Origin: Amycolatopsis coloradensis
Lineage (GTDB): Bacteria; Actinomycetota; Actinomycetes; Mycobacteriales; Pseudonocardiaceae
Reading direction: 5' to 3'
Assembly: GCF_001953865.1 (NCBI RefSeq)
Contig: NZ_MQUQ01000012.1
Coordinates: forward strand, 477,116 to 541,115
Length of the DNA: 64,000 bases
A model generated the notes under the pieces. It worked only from the letters and a program-made list of their open reading frames with translations, ran no database searches and was not told the origin of the DNA. Position numbers and translations under genes: made by a program. This document shows, piece by piece, positions 24,631 to 35,300 of the stretch. Each line of letters starts with the position of its first letter. The first letter of the stretch is position 1.

Positions 24631-24654
24631 GAGCAAGGGACCTTTGCTATCGCC
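24631..24654. repeat. Palindrome family C, single arm at an ABC-transporter deletion scar
   Basis: One family C arm (gagcaagggacctttgctat at 24631-24650). It lies where the 5' half of a permease gene, and probably the binding-protein and ATPase genes, should be. Confidence 0.6.
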
Positions 24655-24659
24655 TTACG

Positions 24660-25129
24660 CCCCAGGCCCAGTTGTCCGGCAACGGAGTCCTGCACTGGCT
24701 GCTGAACACGTTCGGCCTCGACACCCCGGGCTACGGCGTGCTCGCGACGTGATCACCTTGTCGTATCTGTGGCTGCCGTACATGATCCTGCCGATCTACG
24801 CTGGTCTGGAGCGGCTGCCGAACTCCCCGGTGGACGCTTCCGGAAACCTCGGCGCGAGACCGTTCAGGACTTTCCGGTCGGTGGTCTTGCCGGTGACGTT
24901 CCCCGCCGTCGTCGCCGGGTCGATCTTCACGTTTTCCCTGTCGCTGGGCGACTACATCGCGGTCAAGATCGTCGGAGGCACGTCGCAGATGCTCGGCAAC
25001 GTCGTCTACGACAACATCGGCGCGGCCAACAACCTGCCGTTCGCGGCGACCGTCGCGACCGTCCCCGTGGTGATCATGCTCGCCTACCTCGCCGCCGTGC
25101 GCTGCACGGGCGCGCTGGACAACCTGTAG
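24660..25129 (+). pseudogene. Truncated and frameshifted PotB-type polyamine ABC permease
   Basis: Two fragments in different frames form the C-terminal half of a spermidine/putrescine-type permease. About 24663-24752 reads GNGVLHWLLNTFGLDTPGYG and then hits a stop. From 24749 another frame continues VITLSYLWLPYMILPIYAGL, with the permease signature SLGDYIAVKIVGGTSQMLGN, to 25129. The N-terminal half, with the first membrane helices, is missing. Confidence 0.8.
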
Positions 25130-25138
25130 GAGCGCGCG

Positions 25139-25891
25139 ATGCGGCTTTCCCGGACGACCAAATACCTGCTGTTGGCGGCACTCGTACTCGGCCTCGCGGT
25201 CATCTATTTCCCGCTGCTGGTGGTGCTGCTCAATTCCTTCAACGCGGACACCACCTTCGGCTGGCCGCCGTCGAGCTTCACCCTCGAATGGTGGGGCCGG
25301 GCCGCGACCACCGCGATCGCCTTGGTACTCGGTACGATGGCGGCGTTCGCGCTCCAGAAGTACCGGTTCTTCGGCCGCAACCAGGTGTCGCTGCTGATCA
25401 TCCTGCCGATCGCACTGCCCGGCGTCATCACCGGCATCGCGCTGAACAACGCGTTCCGGACGATCCTCGGCGTCGACCTCGGCCTGTTCACCGCGATCGT
25501 CGCGCACGCGACGTTCTGCATCGTGGTGGTGTTCAACAACGTCGTCGCGCGGCCGCGGCGCATGGGCGGTAACCTCGAAGAGGCGTCGATGGACCTCGGC
25601 GCCGACGGGCTCACGACGTTCCGGCTGGTCACTTTTCCGATGCGGAGTTCGGCCCTGCGGGCCGGCGGCCTACTGGCCTTCGCGCTGTCGTTCGACGAAA
25701 TCATCGTCACGACGTTCACCCTCGGGACCGGACTGGAGACCCTGCCGATCTGGATCCTGAACAACCTCTTCCGGCCGAACCAGGCACCGATCGTCAACGT
25801 GGTCGCGGCGGTGCTGATCCTGGCTTCGACGGTACCGCTCTATCCGGCGCAACGTCTTTCCGGCGACACGACTTCGGGCGGACGGTTGTGA
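25139..25891 (+). CDS. PotC-type polyamine ABC permease, internally deleted
   Basis: 250 residues. It begins with a normal first helix (YLLLAALVLGLAVIYFPLL) and carries the ABC-permease EAA loop (NLEEASMDLGADGLTTFRLV). The segment around residue 57 (EWWGRAATTAIALVLG) seems to lack roughly 20-25 residues of the loop and second helix that intact homologues have there, judged from memory of the family. With the partner permease broken and no ATPase or binding protein nearby, it is probably not functional. The ribosome binding site (aggagcg) is intact. Confidence 0.75.
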   Translation: MRLSRTTKYLLLAALVLGLAVIYFPLLVVLLNSFNADTTFGWPPSSFTLEWWGRAATTAIALVLGTMAAFALQKYRFFGRNQVSLLIILPIALPGVITGIALNNAFRTILGVDLGLFTAIVAHATFCIVVVFNNVVARPRRMGGNLEEASMDLGADGLTTFRLVTFPMRSSALRAGGLLAFALSFDEIIVTTFTLGTGLETLPIWILNNLFRPNQAPIVNVVAAVLILASTVPLYPAQRLSGDTTSGGRL

Positions 25892-25936
25892 AAACGCCGG
25901 TGCGACCCGAAAGCCGCACCGGCGCTCAGGTTTCAC

Positions 25937-28924
25937 TCAGTACCGACGGTCTTCGATCGCTCCCGTCGATCCGTTGTAGGTGATGTAGCCGAACTGGAAG
26001 TCACTGCGCTTACCGGTCGGGATGTTGTACTCGCCGCTGGTGGGGAAGCCGAGATACGACGTCTCCCAGCCGAGGTCCCGCCATCGCAGCCGGATCATTC
26101 CCTTGACCTCCCAGGCGACACTCGTTCCCGAACGCCAGTAGATCGAGTGCTCGAAGCCGCCCTGGCGGAAGTGGTTGTACTTGCCCCTGCTTCCCGGCGT
26201 CCACGTCTCGTCGGTGATCGGGTAGCCGACACCGGTCTGCCAGCCGGTCGCCGCGAATCGGTCGCGGATCGAACCGTGCACTTCGAAGGCACCCGTCGAC
26301 GCCGACCAGTAGATCGAGCCGTTCCCGCTGAAGTGGGTGTACCGGCCGACATTGTCCGGCGTGGCCACCTCGTCGGTGGTCGGGTAACCGAAGAACACTT
26401 CCCAACCCAGTGAACGCCACTTCTGCCAGATACTGCCCATCACGTAGTGGGCGCCGGTCGCCGCGGTCCAGTAGATCGAGGCGTTGTTGTTGTAGAAGTG
26501 GTTGACGCGGCCGATCCCGTCCGGCGTCGTCAGCTGGTCGGTGGTCGGGAAACCGAGCGGCCCGGCCTCGCCGTTGGTCGCCTGCCACTTCGCCCGGATA
26601 TCGCCATGGATGGCCATGGCCCCGATACTGGAAGTCCAATAGATCGACCCGGCACCGGTGGTCGGACCGCCCACGAAGTCGTTGTAGCGGCCATTGCCCG
26701 CCCTGGCCACGAGTTCGTCGGATTTCGGCGACCCCAGGAAGGAATGCGCCCCGAGCGTGACGTACTTGGTCAGGATCTCCCCGGCGACGGCTCTGACGCC
26801 GTGCTGCTCCGTCCAGTACAAACGGCCCGAGGTGTACAGCTGCCAGTGCCCGTCACCTTCTATGAGCTCCAGCCCTACCGGAGTGCCCACGAGAGTCCGG
26901 AGAGGGGCCTCGTCCGCGTAACGTTTCTGGATGGGTGTCTGGTAGTCCGCGCGGAGTGCCAGTCCGCTCGCGGGCATGACGATCTGCCGTGTCGGGTCCG
27001 TGCTCTGGTTGTCGGCCCACTTGGTGAAGTTCGCTCGGTCGAGCGATGTTGTCGGGGCGGATACCTGGACGGCGGCGCCCACGGTCACCAGCCGGTTCGT
27101 GTCTTCGTGCGCCCCGATCTTGATCCGCGCCGGACGACTGCCCGCGATGCTGAACCGGGCGGTTCGCGGGTTCACGACGTACCGCTGTCCCGCGGCCACG
27201 TTGCGGCCGTTCACCGCCGTCGCCGTCACCACGACCTGGGTGTCGGTTTCCGAGGGGAAAAGGAACGAGAAGGTCGGACCTGTACCCGTTCGCAGGGAGC
27301 TGACTTCGCACGTGCTGCTTCGGGGGCAGTGCAGCCGGTCGGCTCGCCAGGCGACGGTGAGCGGCCCATCTGTGCCATCGTTCGCCGATGCGGCGAGGTG
27401 CACCGATTCCCCCGCTGAGAAGACGGTCGCGTCGCCGGGAGCCGTCAGTGAGACGGTGGGACCGGCCTCGCCGGGCAAGAAGGTCTGACTGTAGTTCGCC
27501 ACAGCGCCGTGGGGATCGCTCACCGTCAGCGTGACCGTCACCGGCTCTGTAGCCGAGTACGTGTGTTCCGTCGTGCGACCGCTGCCGGTGGCACCGTCAC
27601 CGAAGGCCCACTGGTAGCCGAGGGACTCGAGGTCCGGGTCATGTGACCCACTCGCGTCGAACGAGATCGTCTTCGTCGCCGGAGCGACCGTCGCGGTGAA
27701 GGCAGCGACCGGGGCCTTGTTGGCAGGTTTGTAGCTCAGCCTGCGCATCTTGGCGGAAGCGGCGTCAGCCACGACTATGTCGCCGTTCGGTGCCGTCAAT
27801 ACGGCGACAGGGTCACCGATATCGGTGGCGAGGGCGGTGATCTGCTGCGTCGCCCGGCCGTTCGAGTCGAAGGCCAGGGTCGAGAGCGAATGTGCACCCT
27901 TGTTGGCTACGAAATGAATTCCCCGGTACGTGGCGGGATAGGAGGTTCCGGTGTAAGCGACTCCGCCGACCAAGGTATCCGCGGTTCCATGCACGGATTC
28001 GGCGAGTGGCCCGGCATTGGCGACATTGGCGCATTCCGGTAGGTCGCGATAGCCCGGTGCCCGGGTGGTTCCTTCCCAGCACGGCCATTTGAGGTTCTGC
28101 CCGGCGAACGCGAGGTTGACCTCGTGGCGCGCGCCCCAGCCGGTGTCCGTGACGATCACCCCGCCTCGAGGGTCCAGCGCGATTCGCGGATCACGCAGCC
28201 CGCTGACGTAGTTGCGGCTTCGCCACGAGCCGGAGGATCCCGCCTCGTAGTACGGATTCGTGGACAGGCCTTGGCCGCTGGTGTCGATACGCAGCACTTT
28301 CCCAGTCGGCTCTGCCGGATCCAACGCGCGCAGCGCGAACTTGTCCACGTTGTCCTTGGTCGCCCCGTCTGTCGGCCGGACGACGGAGTTGTCACCCACC
28401 GCGACCCAGAGCGTGTCGCCCGACGGCTCGACCACGACATCCTGGATGCCCTTGTTGTCGGCGTTCACCGGGAACTCGAGAAGCGGGGCTTCCTTCACCA
28501 GACCGGTCGGTGCACCCGTCCCGTCGGCCTGCCATTTACTGAGGCGGAACACCTGAGTGGACGTACCGGTCGACAACGCCCTGGTGGTATAGACCGTTCG
28601 ACTGGTGGTGAAGTCAGGTGCCACCGCGATTCCGGTGAGGCCGAGCGAGCCGGACGTGAACACCGGGAGTGACGCGATCTGGGTCGGTTGGCCGCCCTGT
28701 GGTGTCAGATGAACGGTTCCCAGACGGCCGGTGCTCAGGACACTTCCGTCCGGAAGGTAGGCGGCGTCGGTGAGTTCTCCGGCCTGCTGGCCGGTGGGAG
28801 TGTCGAGCAAGACGAATTCTCCGGGTAGCACCGGCGCGGCGTGTGCCGCGGGCGCCGTGACGACCACCGTGCCCAACAGGGCGGTGGCGGCCGCGGAGAC
28901 GACCAGGGATCTTCGAGTCCGCAT
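25937..28924 (-). CDS. Secreted sugar-dehydrogenase-like/PKD/LGFP-repeat protein
   Basis: 995 residues from ATG 28924, with a gaagg site upstream. A signal peptide (RRSLVVSAAATALLGTVVV, cut after AHA) leads into a six-bladed propeller like glucose/sorbosone dehydrogenases (about 40-390: LTGIAVAPDFTTSRTVYTTR, GKVLRIDTSGQG, YVSGLRDPRIALDP, TDTGWGARHEVNL). A PKD domain (about 405-490: FDASGSHDPDLESLGYQWAF) follows, then a linker region, then five or six LGFP repeats to the end (FLGSPKSDELV, LGFPTTDQLT, FGYPTTDEVA, GVGYPITDET, LGFPTSGEYN). LGFP repeats usually bind cell-wall arabinogalactan or related glycans, so the protein is likely anchored to the wall. The enzyme substrate is unknown. Confidence 0.85.
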   Translation of the reverse strand: MRTRRSLVVSAAATALLGTVVVTAPAAHAAPVLPGEFVLLDTPTGQQAGELTDAAYLPDGSVLSTGRLGTVHLTPQGGQPTQIASLPVFTSGSLGLTGIAVAPDFTTSRTVYTTRALSTGTSTQVFRLSKWQADGTGAPTGLVKEAPLLEFPVNADNKGIQDVVVEPSGDTLWVAVGDNSVVRPTDGATKDNVDKFALRALDPAEPTGKVLRIDTSGQGLSTNPYYEAGSSGSWRSRNYVSGLRDPRIALDPRGGVIVTDTGWGARHEVNLAFAGQNLKWPCWEGTTRAPGYRDLPECANVANAGPLAESVHGTADTLVGGVAYTGTSYPATYRGIHFVANKGAHSLSTLAFDSNGRATQQITALATDIGDPVAVLTAPNGDIVVADAASAKMRRLSYKPANKAPVAAFTATVAPATKTISFDASGSHDPDLESLGYQWAFGDGATGSGRTTEHTYSATEPVTVTLTVSDPHGAVANYSQTFLPGEAGPTVSLTAPGDATVFSAGESVHLAASANDGTDGPLTVAWRADRLHCPRSSTCEVSSLRTGTGPTFSFLFPSETDTQVVVTATAVNGRNVAAGQRYVVNPRTARFSIAGSRPARIKIGAHEDTNRLVTVGAAVQVSAPTTSLDRANFTKWADNQSTDPTRQIVMPASGLALRADYQTPIQKRYADEAPLRTLVGTPVGLELIEGDGHWQLYTSGRLYWTEQHGVRAVAGEILTKYVTLGAHSFLGSPKSDELVARAGNGRYNDFVGGPTTGAGSIYWTSSIGAMAIHGDIRAKWQATNGEAGPLGFPTTDQLTTPDGIGRVNHFYNNNASIYWTAATGAHYVMGSIWQKWRSLGWEVFFGYPTTDEVATPDNVGRYTHFSGNGSIYWSASTGAFEVHGSIRDRFAATGWQTGVGYPITDETWTPGSRGKYNHFRQGGFEHSIYWRSGTSVAWEVKGMIRLRWRDLGWETSYLGFPTSGEYNIPTGKRSDFQFGYITYNGSTGAIEDRRY

Positions 28925-29351
28925 TGGACCTTCTTTCTCCGAGTGCGGAGAGTGCCATGTGCGGAAAGTGCTCACGAACGCACAAAAATCGCGAGTTGCT
29001 CATTCTGCAACGCGACGCGACGTTCCGCCCCCAGCGCCCTCGTTTTCTGGCTATGAGCATGCCGGACGCTAGCGCCTGGTCAAGGTCCCGTCATTCGGCT
29101 GAAAGTGTGATCCCGTGCAGTCCACGACGGCCTGTGATAAACCTCATCTTCGGCTAACGCTGGAATCTTTGCGTCGAACGAGCGTTCGATGCCCTGGTGG
29201 ACAAGTCCGGATGTCCATTCAGGCACGGCCATTCGGTCCAAAATCGACAAAAGGTCTTGTCGGACTTCTCAAAGCCCAGCAATATCGACTCGCCGACCTG
29301 CTCTGAAAAGGCCGAGGGCTGTCCTGGGTGGGCATCCCTAGGGGGGAAGTC
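28925..29351. other. Divergent control region between the LGFP and RHS genes
   Basis: 427 bases, AT-richer than the flanking genes. It must hold two divergent promoters. I see no clear -35/-10 pair or repeat of note. The RHS gene has a strong ribosome binding site (agggggg at 29339-29345). Confidence 0.4.
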
Positions 29352-32300
29352 ATGAAGCGGATCCGTCGTAGACCTGTCCTGCGCGCAAGACTCCGGGTGA
29401 CGCTCGCATTGCTGTTGATCGTCGCCTTGGTCGCGACGCTGGGGCCGGCGGCTTCGCAGCGTTTCCCGTCGTCGGACGAAGCAGGAGCCGCCGCGGCGGC
29501 GGACGCACCGAAGCAGCAATCGGGTTCCGCCGAGGGCGTTCCGGACCGGCCCACACCCGACAGCGCGGCCGCGCCGGCGGTCAACAGGGCGACAGCCGCT
29601 TCACTTCAGTCGAAGTATCCGCCGCTGACCTTCCCCGAGCCCGCCGCGGACAAGCGCAGCAGCGCGAAGGCCGTCCCGCCGCCCGCCGCCCAGGTCCGCG
29701 GTTTCGATGCACAAGCCAGCAAGGAACTACCCCAGCAGCGCACCACGCACAGCAGCGTCTACGCCAACCCTGACGGCACGCAGACCACCGTGTACGGCCA
29801 CGACCCGTTGAACTTCCTACTGCCCGGGGGTGGCTATGGCCCCGTCGACACCGCCGCGGTCCCCGATCAAGCGGGTGGATGGCGTAAAGCGGGCGACGAA
29901 CTCCAGGTCCACATGGGGCAGACGAGCGGCTCGATGCGGGTCAGTGATGCCGCGGGGCACGAGGCAGCCTTCACCTTGCTCGGTGCCCGAGCGGCAGCCG
30001 GACGCGCGGAAGGCAACGCGGTCGGCTATCCCGATGTCCTGTCGAACGCCGACATGCGGGTCGAGTTCACCGCGGGCGCGGCCAAGGAATGGTTCGTGCT
30101 CAAGAGCCCCGACGCTCCTCACGCATGGGAGTTCGCTCTCGGCTTGAAGGGGCTCGAGGCGAAGGTCGCAGAAGGTCAGATCGTCTTCGTCGACCAGGCG
30201 GGTGTGGTCGTCCTGCGCGTCCCGGCCGGCTACATGATCGACTCCAGTCGCCAGGAAAGCGGCGAACCCGCGACCTCCCATCGCGTCACCTATCGGCTCG
30301 GAAACCGTGACGGGAAGCAGATCCTCCGGGTAGAGCTCGACTCCGCGTGGCTGCGTGACCCGGCCCGGGTCTACCCCGTGCAGGTGGACCCGACCGTGGT
30401 CAAGGAGTCGGTCAGCACCGGCAACATGGTGGTCGAGAACGGCGCGCGCTACACGAACCTTAACGAGCTGCGCATCGGCCGCAGCGGGGGCAAGACGGCC
30501 TCGAGCTTCCTGAGGTTCGGCGGCATCGGTGGCGACCTGAAGGACAACCGGATCTTCGCCGCCCAGCTGCAGCTGACCAACTTCTGGTCCGGTTCCTGCA
30601 CACCGCGCCCGATGTCGGTGCACCCCGTCACCGCGGACTGGGGTTCTTCCGGGACGCCCCCGATCGGCGCAGCGCTGGGTGGAGGAGTCTTCTCGCACGG
30701 GTACATGGCGCCCTTGGCGACCCGGTCCAACTGCCCGACGGCGCACGAGCTGATCGATCTGGGTGTCGGAGGCCGTGACCTCGTCCAGCAATGGGCGAGT
30801 GGCTCGCCCAACCACGGTCTCTCTCTTCAGGCGCCGACCGACCCGGCGGCGTGGAAACGCTTCACCGGGTCCGGAACGGCCAACCCACCGCGGCTGTACG
30901 TGACGCACTCGCCCTACAACGCCGATTACCGCATCGACCGTGCCACCCCGGAACCGCCGGTTACCCGGGTCACTCCGGGCAAGGTCAAGATCACCGTGAC
31001 CAACCGTAGCGCGCAAGCGTGGTCGCGCAACGACTTCGCGCTGGGCTACCGCATTTACGACCGGAGTGGGACCCTGCGCGATTCGCACGTGGCCGCGGAG
31101 CTTCCCGGTGATGTGGCGCGAGGTGCGTCCGTCACGCTCGACGCCGAGATCAAAGCCATCGGTGTCGGCAGTTACCTGCTCGACTTCAGCATGCTGCGCA
31201 AACCGGGCGACTACTTCACCGATCACCAGGTCGCGCCGGCACGTCTCGGGCTCGACGTGTACGACGTGCCGCCGTTCATCAAGCAGCAGTACCCGCCCAA
31301 CGGAGCCTCCGTCCAGACCTTGACCCCGCAGTTGTGGGCGAACGGGATCGATGTCGACCCTCCCGCGGGCAGCACCTTGAAGTACCGGTTCGAGGTGTGT
31401 GAAGAGGGTCCGGACGAGACACCCGTCAAATGCTTCAGTTCGGAGCGTCAGACGAGTCCAACGTGGACTGTTCCGGACAAGAAGCTGTTCTGGAACAAGA
31501 TCTATCTCTGGCGTTCGTTCGCGTTCGACGGCAACAGCGAAAGCGAGGCGCTGCCGTTCAGCGCCATCTTGAGCGCCGTCCCGCAGCCGGCGATCACCTC
31601 GCATATGGCCATGACACCGCACAGCGGATCCGACCGTGACTTCGATCCGATGGTCGGAAACTATTACTCCAGCGCGGTCGACATCCAGATCCCCACGGCG
31701 GGCCCCGACCTGAGTGTGATCCGGACTTACAACACGCTGGATCCCCGTCGCGACCATTGGTTCGGCACCGGTTGGGCGACGAAGTACGACATGCGAGTGG
31801 TCAGAGACTACGTGGGGAACGTCCTCGTCACCTATCCCGACGGCCAGCAGATGCGGTTCGGACTCAACCCGGACGGCACCTATGCACCGCCGCAAGGCCG
31901 GTTCGCCGCTTTCAAGTCCGTGCCGGAGGGTGGGTGGACCCTGACCGACAAGTCGGCGACCACGTACCAGTTCGACGCGACCGGCAAGCTCACCGGATAC
32001 ACCGACGGTGTCGGACGCGGCGTGATCCTGTTCTGGGATGGGGATACCCCTGTCCGCGTGCTGGATATCGCCAGCAAGCGCCAGATCGTCTTCCAGATCC
32101 AGGACCGCAAGGTCAGCCACGTGTTCGCGACCGAGGTCAACGGGCAGATACGGCAGTGGAAGTACTTCTACGAAGGAAACCGTCTGCGGCGTGTCGAAGA
32201 CCCGAGGGGGAACAGTACTCGTTACGACTACGTCGATCAGTCCCGCTTCCGCACGGTCGTCAACGACACGACACCGGATGGGTACTGGCGGCTCGGTGAC

Positions 32301-35300
32301 CAGACCGGGGACGTCGCGGTCAGCCAGGTCGCGCTTAACCGGGGCAAGGACAACGGCAAGTACAAGAACGTCGTACTCGGGGCACCGGGTGCGGTTCCTG
32401 GGTCGGCGGACAGCGCCGCGACGTTCAACGGTTCGTCCTCTTCAGTCCAGCTGCCGGACGGTGCCGTCAAGAAGAGCAGGGACCTCGCGGTCGAACTGTG
32501 GTTCAAGACCAGCGGTTCCGGGGTTCTGCTCGGCTATCAGCAGAACGATCTTGTCGGCACCGTCCAGAACGCCTACACGCCGGCGCTGTACGTCGGTACG
32601 AACGGCAAACTCCACGGTCAGTTCGCGGACGGTACGACCGCTCCAATGGTCACCCCGGGCGTGGTCAACGACAACAAGTGGCACCACGTAGTGCTTTCCG
32701 GCTCGCTTGCGACCCAATGGCTCTACCTGGACGGCGTCCAGGTCGCGTCGAAACAGGGGGTGATCGACCACGGCAACCAGACCAAGGCATACGTGGGAGC
32801 GGGCTTCATCTCGGGTAACTGGCCCGCCAAGCCGGCCAACGACCACGGCTACTTCGCCGGGGCGATCGACGAGGTCGCCATCTTCACCAAACCCCTCGGG
32901 GACAACGCGGTCCGCGAACACTTCCAGGCCGCCCAGCCTTCGGAAGGACTGAGCAAGATCGTCTTGCCCAGCGGCAGGATCGCCGCGGAGGTGGAGTACG
33001 ACACGGTCAGTGAGCGGGTCAAGACCTACACCGACCGCAACGGCGGGAAATGGCGGCTGGGCGTCCCGGTGATCACCGGTGAGGACAACAACCTGATCCG
33101 CACCGTCCAGTTCGCCGACCCTGGGAACCGTAACCACACCTTCGACTACGACCCGGTCCGGGGCCGGATCCTGAGGACGGTCACTCCGCTGGGGCTCGGC
33201 GTGCGCCCGGAGGATCAGATCGGCCAGCCCGCCGGCGAGATCGGCTACGGGATCCGGACCTACGACTACGACGACGAAGGCAATCAGAACACGATCGTCT
33301 CCGAGAACCTCAACAAGGTCACGCTCGGCTTCGACCAACGCGGCAACGTGGTCAGCAAGCAGACCTGTTTGATGGTCGGGACGTGCCAGACCGAATACTT
33401 CGGCTACTACCTCAACTCCACGAATCCACTCGATCCGTCCAACGACAAGGTCTTGTGGAGCCGGGACGGCAGGTCGACGAACGCGAGCGACAACCGATAC
33501 CTGACGACGTACACCTACAACGCCAAGGGCGATCTCCTCACCCAGGAGATGCCTGACGGTGGGAAGGTCACGCACACCTACACCACGGGCACCGAGCAGT
33601 CGCTCGACGACGCGCAGTCCCCTGTTCCCGCAGACCTGCTCCTGAACACCGTCGGGGCCACGGGTGAAAACACGAACTACCGGTACTACAAATCGGGCGA
33701 TCTCGGCGAGATCCATCAGCAGTCCGGTATGCGCACGCGCTTCGTTTATGACGTGGGGGGAAGACGGACGTCATCCACGATCTATGTGGACGCGTTCCCC
33801 GACGGCATCACGACCACATATGAGTACGACGCGCTGTCCAGAGTGATCGCGGAGACAGGACCCGCGACCACGAACAGTGTCACTGGCGTCAAACATCAGG
33901 CGCGGACTGTCACGGACTACGACGAGGACGGCAACGTCAAGCGGGAGGAGACCACCGACGTCCTCGGTGGCGATCCGGCCCGTGTCACCGCCCGCGAGTA
34001 CGACGAGCACGGGCGGCTGGTGAATCTCGTCAACCCCGAGGGCAAGGAGACGCGGTACGGCTTCGACATCTTCGGCAACCGGATGTTCGAGATCGATGCC
34101 AGTGGTGTGAAGCGGTCCTATGCCTATACGGCCCGCAACGAGGTCGCCGAAATACGGCTGCACGATTGGCACGGTGGCGTGGTCGACCCGGCCGGTGGCG
34201 ACGGTCGCCCCGGTGACGGCGAGGGTGACACCGATCCGGCGAATTCGAAGCCGACGGTGCTCGAGTCGTTCCGGTACGACGAGTCCGGGCGGCAGATCCT
34301 GCACACCGACGCGATGGGCCGCAAGACACGGAACAACTACTACGCCAACGATCTGGTCGCTCAGGTCGTGGCGGAGGGTTACCAGGATCCTGTCACCGGA
34401 TACGTTCGCGACCTCGTACTGGAGAACAACAGCTACGACGGTGCCGGGAACCTGACCAAGCAGACCACCGCGGGCAACCGGACTACGACCTACGACTACG
34501 ACGTCGTGAGCAGGCTCATCCAGACCAGGGAAGACCCCGGCAAGCTCGACCGCAGCACGAGGCTGATCTACGACCGCAGTGGCAACGTGATCCGCACCGA
34601 GAAGTCCGGTAACCCCTCGAACACCGGTGGCGGGCAGGTGAACACCGCCGAGGTCACCGAGTTCGAATACAACGCCTCCGGTCAGCGGATCAAGCAAACC
34701 GTCCACAATGGTCTGGAGCGGCTGGTCACCCAGTGGGCCTACGACGAGCGTGGTATGCCGACGGCGGTGACGGATCCTCGTGGGAATCCGTCGTTGCCCG
34801 ACTACACCACGACGATGAAGTACGACGAACTTGCCAGGCCCATCCAGGCCACCGGTCCGCGAGTCCGCACCGAATCGAACGGCGGTGCACCGGCAGACAT
34901 CCGGGCGACGATGGTCACCGGATACGACACCTTCGGCTCGGTCACGCAGACGAAGGATCCGCTCGGCCGGGTGACGACGGCGGAATACGACAAGCTCGGG
35001 CAGCTAGTGAAGGCGAGCATGCCCTCGTACACGCCGCCCGGTGCCACGGCGCCGATCACACCGACCAAGGAGATCCGCTACGACGCCATGGGGCGGGTGA
35101 TCAAGCAGATCGACGCCCGTCAGCACGCGACCGAGCTCCGGTACGATCAGCTGGGCAGGCTGCTGGAACGGCACGACCCGCAGGACGGTGGCACGGCCGC
35201 CGGGGTCTGGAAGTACTCGTACACGACGACCGGCCTGCCGCTGTCCGCGACTTCGCCGACAGGCGCCCGGGTCGAAGCGACCTATGACGAACTGGGTCGC

